Assembly (NCBI GenBank): GCA_050291935.1
Contig: JBNKKR010000083.1
Coordinates: 1 to 6,162 of the forward strand
DNA from: Desulfocapsa sp050291935
GTDB lineage: Bacteria; Desulfobacterota; Desulfobulbia; Desulfobulbales; Desulfocapsaceae
Direction of reading: 5' to 3'
Length of the DNA: 6,162 bases
In this document: positions 1 to 4,802 of the stretch, piece after piece
Layout: each line of letters begins with the position of its first letter
Numbering within the stretch: position 1 is the first letter of the stretch
Made by a program: the position numbers and the translations under genes
The notes under the pieces: generated by a model
Told to the model about the DNA's origin: nothing
The model's database searches: none
The model's input: the letters and a program-made list of their open reading frames with translations, nothing else

Positions 1-90
1 CCACCAAACCTGGACGAATACCTGATTTTCAACTTGATTTTATTTTCAACTACTTTCCGGCATTCGTTTAATCTACATCAACCGTTAGGC
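1..90. other. Gene-free sequence downstream of frr
   Basis: This stretch after the frr stop codon holds no recognisable coding start. In many bacteria the next gene is uppS (isoprenyl transferase), but the only minus-strand ATG frame of note (near position 56) stops after five codons. A 10-bp direct repeat, ATTTTCAACT, occurs at 25-34 and 42-51 (17-nt period). No intrinsic terminator hairpin with a U tract is visible, so transcription may continue past the window edge. Confidence 0.5.
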
Positions 91-645
91 TCAAACCTCC
101 ATGATTTCGGCTTCTTTACGTTCAGCAACTTCGCCGATTTGTTCAACATAGCGGTCGGTAATCTTTTGCAATTCTTCTTCGCCGCGCTTTTGATCATCTT
201 CTGAAATCATCTTTTCGCTCTCAAATTCCCGCAGATCGCGGATACTATCACGACGAACATTACGAACTGCAACCCGAAATTCTTCAGCGGTCTTACGTAC
301 CTGTTTAACAAGCTCTTTACGACGTTCCTCTGTGAGCTGAGGGATGGTAAGTCGGATCACTTTCCCGTCATTTGCCGGAGCAAGTCCCAAATTGGAGGCC
401 ATAATAGCCTTTTCGATGGCGGGCACCATCTGAGGATCCCAGGGTTGAATGGCAATCATTCGACTTTCCGGAATGGTCAAGGTAGCCACTTGATTCATTG
501 GAAGCATTGAACCGTACGCGTCAACTGATATTCCATCAAGGAGTGATATGGAGGCGCGTCCAGTTCGAACTTTTGCAAGCTCATTCTTAAATGCCTCCAC
601 GCTTTTTTGCATCTTGTCAGCGGCTTCTTTTTGTACTTCACTCAT
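91..645 (-). CDS. frr: Ribosome recycling factor (RRF)
   Basis: RRF works with EF-G and GTP to split the post-termination ribosome into subunits, releasing mRNA and deacylated tRNA. The predicted protein has 184 residues, matching the usual length of about 185. The N-terminal helix leads into the family-typical RTGRAS motif (residues 27-32). A beta-rich domain II spans roughly residues 31-104. The rest is highly charged and helical (ERRKELVKQVRKTAEE, then VRNVRRDSIRDLRE) and completes the three-helix bundle. I chose the ATG at 643-645 because a GGAG box sits 8 nt upstream (654-657) and the protein then begins MSEVQKEA, as family members do. A GTG 60 nt further upstream would add an unrelated N-terminus. 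It is the last gene of the rpsB-tsf-pyrH-frr run and is separated from pyrH by 113 nt containing a hairpin. Confidence 0.97.
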   Translation of the reverse strand: MSEVQKEAADKMQKSVEAFKNELAKVRTGRASISLLDGISVDAYGSMLPMNQVATLTIPESRMIAIQPWDPQMVPAIEKAIMASNLGLAPANDGKVIRLTIPQLTEERRKELVKQVRKTAEEFRVAVRNVRRDSIRDLREFESEKMISEDDQKRGEEELQKITDRYVEQIGEVAERKEAEIMEV

Positions 646-758
646 CTTCCAATCTCCATAAAAGCTTATACTACTTTTTAAATATCTTCTGCCAACACTG
701 TACACCTGTTACAGAAAAGACCACCCAAGACTAGCTAATACGTATCTTAGCCGTGGTC
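646..758. other. pyrH-frr intergenic spacer
   Basis: This 113-nt spacer contains no ORF. The end next to pyrH is occupied by a long inverted repeat. The end next to frr is AT-rich and carries the frr Shine-Dalgarno sequence (GGAG on the minus strand, 654-657). Confidence 0.6.
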
Positions 759-760
759 TT
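717..760 (-). terminator. Hairpin overlapping the pyrH stop codon (possible attenuator or processing site)
   Basis: The outer arms AAGACCAC (717-724) and GTGGTCTT (753-760) are perfectly complementary. Further pairing is possible inside: GCTAA (734-738) with TTAGC (747-751), or on the RNA CTAAGA with TCTTGG through one G-U pair. On the minus strand the second arm runs into TTTTC, a short U-rich tail. The pyrH stop codon (759-761) forms the base of the stem. The tail is weaker than a strong terminator, and frr follows in the same direction. I read it as a partial terminator, an RNase processing site or a 3'-end stabiliser; which of these is inference. Confidence 0.5.
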
Positions 761-1466
761 ACTGGATAAGCGTCCCTATACTCTCTCCTGCCACCGCTTT
801 TTTAATATTACCGGTAACGGTCATATTGAGCACCAAAATAGGTTTTGCATCCTCTTTGGCAAGGGCGATACCGGCAGCATCCATTACCCGCAGGTTTTTT
901 CCAAGCACATCCTCATAGGCTAATGTATCGTATTTTTGGGCATCGCCATGCATGACGGGGTCCTTATCATACACGCCATCCACTTTCGTCGCCTTGATAA
1001 TCACGTCCGCGTCAATTTCAAGGGCACGAAGTACGCCGGCTGAATCGGTGGTAAAATATGGATTGCCAGTTCCTGCGGCAAATATTACGGCCCTGCCTTT
1101 TTCAAGATGTCTGGTGGCTCGTCGTCTGATATACGGTTCACAAACAAGACGCATGGGAATGGCGGACATCACCCTTGTAACAACGCCGTTTCTTTCAAGG
1201 GCATCCTGCAATGCTAAAGAGTTAATCACTGTAGCCAACATCCCCATATTGTCGGCCGTGGTCCTATCCATCCCCTGACTGGCCCCTTTCACACCACGAA
1301 AGATATTCCCAGCCCCAATGACGATGCCAATCTCCACGCCAAGATCAACAACCTCTTTAATCTCGGCAGAAATCGCATCAAGGACCTTGGTGTTGATACC
1401 AAAGGAGTCTTCACCCATGAGGGCTTCACCACTCAACTTCAAGAGTATTCTCTTATATTTCAGCAC
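759..1466 (-). CDS. pyrH: Uridylate kinase (UMP kinase)
   Basis: PyrH catalyses UMP + ATP to UDP + ADP in pyrimidine biosynthesis. It is a cytoplasmic, hexameric enzyme of the amino-acid-kinase fold, unrelated to eukaryotic UMP/CMP kinases, and family members are typically activated by GTP and inhibited by UTP. The 235-residue product has the N-terminal phosphate-binding KLSGEAL (10-16), the glycine-rich GAGNIFRG (51-58), the DRTTADNMGMLATV segment (67-80) involved in effector and nucleotide contacts, the UMP-binding GTGNPYFTTD (132-141), and KVDGVYDKDP (161-170) near the ATP site. The start codon is GTG (1464-1466), supported by an ideal AAGGAG box 8 nt upstream (1475-1480) and by alignment of MLKYKRILLKLSGEAL with the family start. 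Its position between tsf and frr is the widespread bacterial order. Confidence 0.97.
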   Translation of the reverse strand: MLKYKRILLKLSGEALMGEDSFGINTKVLDAISAEIKEVVDLGVEIGIVIGAGNIFRGVKGASQGMDRTTADNMGMLATVINSLALQDALERNGVVTRVMSAIPMRLVCEPYIRRRATRHLEKGRAVIFAAGTGNPYFTTDSAGVLRALEIDADVIIKATKVDGVYDKDPVMHGDAQKYDTLAYEDVLGKNLRVMDAAGIALAKEDAKPILVLNMTVTGNIKKAVAGESIGTLIQ

Positions 1467-1474
1467 AATAAAGA

Positions 1475-1480
1475 CTCCTT
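1475..1480 (-). promoter_or_regulatory. pyrH ribosome binding site (GTG start)
   Basis: AAGGAG on the minus strand lies 8 nt before the GTG initiation codon of pyrH. It is the strongest correctly spaced Shine-Dalgarno box in the window and offsets the non-ATG start, fixing the start at 1466. Confidence 0.85.
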
Positions 1481-1516
1481 TGTGTACTATTCAATACCGC
1501 TACCAAGCGTGTACAA

Positions 1517-2110
1517 TCAACCGCCCACCTGGAAACGAGAAAAACGCTTCACCGAAATGGATTCGCCCATCTTACCAATCAGATCGGTGATCATTTCCTG
1601 AATCGTAAAATCGGGATTCTTGACGTATGGCTGATCAAGCAGACAAATCTCTTTCAAGAATTTCTCCATTTTACCGCCAACGATTTTCTCAACAATATTT
1701 TCAGGTTTTCCAGAATCCAAGGCCTGCTGCACATAAATTTCTTTCTCGCGGGCAACAATATCTTCCGGCACCTCTTCTCTGCTGATGGCCACAGGATTTA
1801 CAGCTGCGATATGCAGGGCAAGTTCTCTGGCAAATTCTTTAAAACCATCTGTCTTTGCCACAAAATCACTCTCACAGGAAAGCTCTACCATTGCCGCAAT
1901 TTTCCCGCCTGCATGAATATAGGTTTCAATGGTGCCCTCACTGGTTTCACGACCGGCACGTTTAGCGGCCACCGCAAGGCCCTTTTGCCGAAGAAGGTCA
2001 ACCGCCTTCTCCATATCACCATCGGTCTCGTTTAACGCCTTCTTGCAATCCATCATCCCTGCGCTGGTTTTGTCACGCAGATCCTTTACCATTTTTGCTG
2101 TGATACTCAT
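1517..2110 (-). CDS. tsf: Elongation factor Ts (short form)
   Basis: EF-Ts is the guanine-nucleotide exchange factor that releases GDP from EF-Tu so that it can rebind GTP and aminoacyl-tRNA. The product has 197 residues. The N-terminal UBA-like helical domain spans about residues 1-55 and includes the family signature LRDKTSAGMMDCKKAL (11-26). The core carries ESDFVA (80-85), whose Asp82 and Phe83 correspond to the E. coli Asp80/Phe81 pair that intrudes into EF-Tu near the Mg2+ site. The C-terminus ends SVKRFSRFQVGG. E. coli EF-Ts has about 283 residues with a duplicated core. This one resembles the short type, as in Thermus, and the loss is clean, not a truncation. I chose the ATG at 2108-2110 because GAGG lies 6 nt upstream (2117-2120). 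A TTG 12 nt earlier overlaps that box. Confidence 0.96.
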   Translation of the reverse strand: MSITAKMVKDLRDKTSAGMMDCKKALNETDGDMEKAVDLLRQKGLAVAAKRAGRETSEGTIETYIHAGGKIAAMVELSCESDFVAKTDGFKEFARELALHIAAVNPVAISREEVPEDIVAREKEIYVQQALDSGKPENIVEKIVGGKMEKFLKEICLLDQPYVKNPDFTIQEMITDLIGKMGESISVKRFSRFQVGG

Positions 2111-2173
2111 CGTATACCTCAAAATTCTAATTTTGCTCTAGATGACACCCCTCAATTTAAAAGGGTAGACATG

Positions 2174-2200
2174 ACAAAGGGGCTTTCACAGCCCCTTTGT
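2174..2200 (-). terminator. Strong stem-loop between rpsB and tsf, possible attenuator
   Basis: The arms ACAAAGGGGCT (2174-2184) and AGCCCCTTTGT (2190-2200) form a perfect 11-bp stem around a 5-nt loop. On the transcribed minus strand the hairpin is followed by CATGTCTACCC, not by a U tract, so it does not look like an efficient terminator. A read-through attenuator, pause site or RNA-processing/stability element that lets S2 and EF-Ts be made in different amounts fits better. That role is inference. Confidence 0.6.
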
Positions 2201-2217
2201 AATTATTTAGACTGACC

Positions 2218-2232
2218 ACGCACTATTTGCGT
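2218..2232 (-). other. Small hairpin after rpsB stop codon
   Basis: ACGCA (2218-2222) and TGCGT (2228-2232) form a 5-bp stem with a 5-nt loop, 9 nt downstream of the rpsB stop codon and ahead of the larger hairpin. It is too short to be convincing alone; the tandem arrangement is what makes it notable. Confidence 0.35.
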
Positions 2233-2241
2233 TATCCCCGT

Positions 2242-3027
2242 TTAGGCATCGGCACCTTCAGCCTCTTCGGCGACGGCTGCTTGCTCCTCACTTGCCTCTG
2301 ACATTGCTGCCATCATGGCCTCATCGGATGCATCATCACCGTCTTTTGACGCCTGACCCGCAAGTACACTCTCAGCAATCTGACTGCAAATTAAACGAAT
2401 GGAACGAATTGCATCATCATTTCCTGGAATGAGATAGTCAATTCCATCCGGATCACAGTTGGTATCAGTAAGGGCAATAACAGGAATACGAAGTTTCTGT
2501 GCTTCATTGATGGCGATGGCCTCATTCTTGGGATCAATCACCAAAATAGCGGTTGGAGTAGTACGCATATCCTTAATACCACCAACATTGCGCTCAAGTT
2601 TGACTCGTTCCTTCTCCATCAGCAGGATTTCTTTTTTAGGAAAACGATTTATAGATCCATCCTCCTGCATTGATTCAATGTTTTTCAAACGATCGATGGA
2701 ATTCTTTATTGTCTGAAAATTGGTCATCATTCCACCGAGCCAGCGATGATTCACATACGGCATTTTGCAGCGTATGGCTTCTTCTTTGATAATGTTACCG
2801 GCTTGCCGTTTAGTACCCACAAATAAAACCGTACCACCTCTTGCAATTTCTGTAGCTACAAAGTCTGCAGCGACATCAAACATCTTTTTACTACGATCAA
2901 GATTGATAATGTAGATGCCATTGCGTGGCCCGTAGATGAAGGGTTTCATCTTTGGATTCCATCGACGGGTTTGATGGCCAAAATGAAGGCCTGCCTTTAA
3001 CATTTCTTTTACTGTAACTTTTGCCAT
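2242..3027 (-). CDS. rpsB: 30S ribosomal protein S2
   Basis: S2 binds late to the small subunit at the head-body junction on the solvent side and is needed for S1 recruitment. The 261-residue product begins MAKVTVKEMLKAGLHFGHQT, the classic S2 N-terminus with the VKEMLxAGxHFGH signature. It contains the second signature HRWLGGMMTNF (94-104), a charged coiled-coil insertion (about 105-155), and the core strands ILVIDPKNEAIAINEA and IPVIALTDTNCDPDGIDYLIPGNDDA. The last 35 or so residues form an acidic, alanine- and glutamate-rich tail, which varies between species. I chose the ATG at 3025-3027 because GGAG lies 7 nt upstream and the start matches the family. An in-frame ATG at 3055-3057 would add ten residues. 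It is the first gene of rpsB-tsf-pyrH-frr and is preceded by a long leader. Confidence 0.97.
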   Translation of the reverse strand: MAKVTVKEMLKAGLHFGHQTRRWNPKMKPFIYGPRNGIYIINLDRSKKMFDVAADFVATEIARGGTVLFVGTKRQAGNIIKEEAIRCKMPYVNHRWLGGMMTNFQTIKNSIDRLKNIESMQEDGSINRFPKKEILLMEKERVKLERNVGGIKDMRTTPTAILVIDPKNEAIAINEAQKLRIPVIALTDTNCDPDGIDYLIPGNDDAIRSIRLICSQIAESVLAGQASKDGDDASDEAMMAAMSEASEEQAAVAEEAEGADA

Positions 3028-3034
3028 TTTGTAT

Positions 3035-3065
3035 CTCCAATCCGGTTTAACCTCCATCCCTCCTT
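3035..3065 (-). promoter_or_regulatory. Double Shine-Dalgarno region before rpsB
   Basis: Two purine boxes precede rpsB. GGAG (minus strand, 3035-3038) sits 7 nt from the chosen ATG at 3027. A stronger AAGGAGG (3059-3065) lies only 1 nt from an in-frame upstream ATG at 3055-3057, too close for normal initiation there and about 31 nt from the main ATG. The first box decides the start. The second may be a ribosome standby site or part of a translational control structure, which is inference. Confidence 0.5.
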
Positions 3066-3298
3066 CATCGACACAGAAATAGATTCAAGCTCTGGCCGAC
3101 ACCGGAAAACGGTGGGATGTGCGTTTTGTACCCCTGCCACCCTATGCGGAAGGAGCAGATCTTATTAATAAGCAGAACAGTGTTGATTACCACAACTCTT
3201 GCCGTAACGCAAGATTTTGCTAGATTGGTGCCATAAAAAATCTGGGCTTTTACCAAGGTCCAAACAAACCGTTTATCAACCTGCGATATCGATATAAA

Positions 3299-3307
3299 AT
3301 TATACCA
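3299..3307 (-). promoter_or_regulatory. Candidate rpsB extended -10 promoter
   Basis: On the minus strand this reads TGGTATAAT, a perfect TATAAT with a TGn extension, the sigma-70 extended -10 form that tolerates a poor -35. No TTGACA-like hexamer is found 16-18 nt upstream. Transcription would start near position 3292 and run into rpsB. This is the best promoter candidate in the window and suits the start of the rpsB-tsf-pyrH-frr unit. Confidence 0.6.
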
Positions 3308-3308
3308 C

Positions 3309-3320
3309 CAGGTATACCTG
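3309..3320. promoter_or_regulatory. Perfect 12-bp palindrome in the rpsB promoter spacer (possible operator)
   Basis: CAGGTATACCTG is its own reverse complement. It lies 4 nt upstream of the -10 element (3299-3304), where the -35/-10 spacer would be. The placement suits a dimeric DNA-binding regulator, but no regulator is encoded nearby and only one copy is seen. The function is inferred from position and symmetry only. Confidence 0.4.
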
Positions 3321-3352
3321 TTATGCGAGCAGGCGAGATGCCAGGCTCAGCT

Positions 3353-4123
3353 TTAATTCGCCACCAAGGAGGAAGGCTGTCCCAAAAAATTCTTCAACCA
3401 TTCAAAACCAAATTTCAACAGTTCAGTGTCTGACTCTTTAATTCTACGTTTCTGATTTTTCTGAATACGAAAACGATCCAATAGAGAATGCTTGGCAACC
3501 ATCAACCGAAAATTATCAATATCATAGCATACCGTAAAGGCAATCTGTTGTTTCGGCCCGCCACTTCCTTCACCTGCCCATGGATTAGTACTAAATAGAG
3601 TATCAATCTCAGCCCATAGGTCATTCATTAAATTGTATTCGTCAAGACGCTGACTACGACACCACTGTTTTGTAGTAAAGGACTCTTCCGCCCCATGTCC
3701 AAGACAATAGTCGTGGTTAGTCATCAGGTAAAAATCAGACTGATGTCCCTTTTCCGGTGACCGATCCACACCCCGTTCTAAGGGATAGGTTCGGCAAGCC
3801 GATGGTCTGTCTTGATACACGCCACACCCTTCTTCAACGAGAAAAGGACAACAACCTTCATGATCATCTTGCAAACGAAGCATAATAGCTGGGAAATAGG
3901 GGTGATTTACCCCGGAAACCACTTTCGTATAATTTTCCATAAACTCCTGCGATGAGATCCCAAGGTTGTTTTTTAACCGCAAAATATCATAGGGAAAGAG
4001 GAACATATCGACCTTCTTGCAACACACCGTATAGCATTCAAGGCCAGGATGGCATTGAAATTGAAATTTCTCTTTTCTGCCAAGGGGCTGCATCCCTTCA
4101 GGAAACTGTTTTAAAGTGCTCAT
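3353..4123 (-). CDS. YkgJ/UPF0153-like cysteine-cluster protein, function unknown
   Basis: This is a predicted cytoplasmic protein of 256 residues of the YkgJ-type family, described as putative zinc- or iron-chelating. It has the N-terminal cluster C24-x5-C30-x3-C34-C35 followed by the family-typical FPYDILRLKNNLGISSQEFMENY. The second cluster is CCPFLVEEGCGVYQDRPSACRTYP (C91, C92, C100, C110). Two more cysteines, C140 and C155, follow. The C-terminal 90 residues have no motif I recognise and end in a basic stretch (RIQKNQKRRIKE). I see no signal peptide or membrane segment. The ATG at 4121-4123 is chosen because the cysteine domain begins soon after it and upstream frames cross the rplQ terminator. 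However, the preceding bases (AGTTGAAA) are a poor Shine-Dalgarno, so the ATG at 4091-4093 stays possible. The substrate is unknown; metal binding is a family-based inference. Confidence 0.8.
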   Translation of the reverse strand: MSTLKQFPEGMQPLGRKEKFQFQCHPGLECYTVCCKKVDMFLFPYDILRLKNNLGISSQEFMENYTKVVSGVNHPYFPAIMLRLQDDHEGCCPFLVEEGCGVYQDRPSACRTYPLERGVDRSPEKGHQSDFYLMTNHDYCLGHGAEESFTTKQWCRSQRLDEYNLMNDLWAEIDTLFSTNPWAGEGSGGPKQQIAFTVCYDIDNFRLMVAKHSLLDRFRIQKNQKRRIKESDTELLKFGFEWLKNFLGQPSSLVAN

Positions 4124-4185
4124 TTTCAACTGATTTACGTATTTGTATGAACTGTTTTTGTATTTAAAGTGCAGAGGACGATGAC

Positions 4186-4226
4186 AAAAAAAAAAGCTGA
4201 TATGAACCGGACGATTCATATCAGCT
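4186..4226 (-). terminator. Rho-independent terminator of the alpha operon (after rplQ)
   Basis: AGCTGATATGAA (4195-4206) pairs perfectly with TTCATATCAGCT (4215-4226) across an 8-nt loop. On the minus strand the stem is followed directly by an uninterrupted T tract (A run 4186-4195 on the plus strand). It lies 31 nt after the rplQ stop codon. It is the clearest terminator in the window and marks the end of the rpsD-rpoA-rplQ transcript. Confidence 0.92.
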
Positions 4227-4256
4227 ATCAAACTGCTTTAGCATAATGTATAAAGC

Positions 4257-4643
4257 TTAATTGTCGACATCCTCTTCAATCTCTTCAACATAGTCAACAA
4301 GCTCAAGGATAGACATGGGGGCTGCATCACCACGGCGCTGACCCGTTTGTATAATACGGGTATAACCGCCATTTCGGTCGGCATACTGAGCCTGGATCTC
4401 ATCAAAGAGTTTAGCCACCACATCACGACTCTGGATATAACTCAGCGCCTGTCGTTTTGCGTGTAGATCACCACGTTTTGCCAATGTGATCATTTTATCA
4501 GCAACTTTCTTTGCTTCTTTGGCTTTGGAGGTAGTGGTCACAATCCGCTCATGCTCAAACAATGAGGTTACCATATTGCGTAACATCGCCCTTTTGTGAG
4601 AACCGGTGCGTCCAAGTCTTTTTCCTGCTTTTCCATGCCTCAT
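4257..4643 (-). CDS. rplQ: 50S ribosomal protein L17
   Basis: L17 is a primary 23S rRNA-binding protein near the polypeptide exit tunnel. The product has 128 residues, the same as the usual 127 or so. It begins MRHGKAGKRLGRTGSHKRAM, the conserved basic N-terminus, continues with HERIVTTTSKAKEAKKVADKMITLAKRGD, and contains the conserved GGYTRIIQTGQRRGDAAPM segment (92-110) before an acidic tail (VEEIEEDVDN). The ATG at 4641-4643 has a GAGG box 8 nt upstream (4652-4655). It lies 159 nt downstream of rpoA, longer than usual for this pair, and is followed at once by the strong terminator. Confidence 0.97.
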   Translation of the reverse strand: MRHGKAGKRLGRTGSHKRAMLRNMVTSLFEHERIVTTTSKAKEAKKVADKMITLAKRGDLHAKRQALSYIQSRDVVAKLFDEIQAQYADRNGGYTRIIQTGQRRGDAAPMSILELVDYVEEIEEDVDN

Positions 4644-4802
4644 AATTCTATCCTCAACTCAACCTTTCTTTAAAGGCCAATATAGTAATAAATTCCAAGT
4701 ACCTCATGGTGACTTTAAGATAATGCTCTATTTTCCAAGAGATCACCTCATCCCACAAGGGATACTAAAAAAAAAGTGCAGGCTATCAACCCTTAGCCCA
4801 AC
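4644..4802. other. Long rpoA-rplQ intergenic spacer
   Basis: The 159 nt between rpoA and rplQ contain no credible ORF; the longest ATG frame has 17 codons and no ribosome binding site. It holds a terminator-like hairpin with a T9 tract next to the rpoA stop codon, a second 5-bp hairpin ATCCC/GGGAT (4750-4763), and the rplQ Shine-Dalgarno sequence. Confidence 0.55.
4767..4798 (-). terminator. Weak intrinsic-terminator-like element after rpoA
   Basis: GGCTA (4781-4785) and TAGCC (4794-4798) form a 5-bp stem with an 8-nt loop. Five nucleotides later on the minus strand there are nine consecutive T (4767-4775). The stem is short and separated from the U tract, so at best it would give partial termination or pausing between rpoA and rplQ. 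Confidence 0.35.

Larger units (their letters stand above)
2111..2241. other. rpsB-tsf intergenic spacer
   Basis: The 131-nt spacer has no ORF. It contains two separate stem-loops (2218-2232 and 2174-2200) and, beside the tsf ribosome binding site, an AT-rich inverted repeat CAAAATT-CT-AATTTTG (2120-2135) that could form a weak hairpin just upstream of the GAGG box. Confidence 0.55.
3028..3352. other. Gene-free rpsB control region and leader
   Basis: This 325-bp stretch between the YkgJ-like gene and rpsB holds no convincing gene. Reading in the rpsB direction it contains an imperfect hairpin just after the upstream stop codon (3327-3348, no U tract), a palindrome (3309-3320), an extended -10 element (3299-3304), overlapping ATCG palindromes near the expected transcription start (3284-3295), and then a leader of about 265 nt. 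Possible leader stem-loops are 3225-3256 (TTGGT/ACCAA plus GCC/GGC), 3198-3213 (CTTGC/GCAAG), the palindrome CTTATTAATAAG (3161-3172), and 3100-3114 (CACCG/CGGTG). Confidence 0.6.

Noticed and set aside
665..695. Internal frr promoter TTGGCA / TATAAG
   Set aside because: The spacer is 19 nt and the start point would fall on the Shine-Dalgarno sequence, leaving no usable leader.
646..705. N-terminal extension of frr from a GTG at 705
   Set aside because: The added residues do not resemble RRF, and the internal ATG at 645 has the proper Shine-Dalgarno box and family-typical N-terminus.
1482..1520. Repeated GTGTAC(T/A)AT motif in the tsf-pyrH spacer, and GTGTAC again before frr
   Set aside because: The copies are short and imperfect with no regular spacing, and are compatible with chance.
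952..2141. Plus-strand open frames antisense to pyrH, tsf and neighbouring genes
   Set aside because: They are antisense shadows of strongly conserved genes, with no family resemblance or ribosome binding sites; similar frames inside rpsB, the YkgJ-like gene and rpoA were dropped for the same reason.
3010..3069. Nineteen-codon ORF (starting ATG AAG GAG) overlapping the rpsB start in another frame
   Set aside because: It has no Shine-Dalgarno box and its purine-rich codons are the rpsB ribosome binding region itself; a leader peptide cannot be supported.
3065..3256. Minus-strand frame of 63 codons upstream of rpsB
   Set aside because: It starts with TTG, has no clear ribosome binding site, shows no recognisable family, and lies in the predicted rpsB leader.
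4158..4187. Promoter for the YkgJ-like gene with TTGTCA as -35
   Set aside because: The -35-like box overlaps the terminator tail, and the candidate -10 boxes (TAAATA or AATACA) match only three of six positions.
4124..4231. N-terminal extension of the YkgJ-like protein
   Set aside because: The frame runs through the rplQ terminator stem and T tract, starts with TTG or an ATG without a ribosome binding site, and encodes low-complexity residues unlike the family.
4238..4426. Minus-strand frame overlapping the 3' half of rplQ
   Set aside because: It is an out-of-frame reading of rplQ, whose own frame matches L17 end to end.
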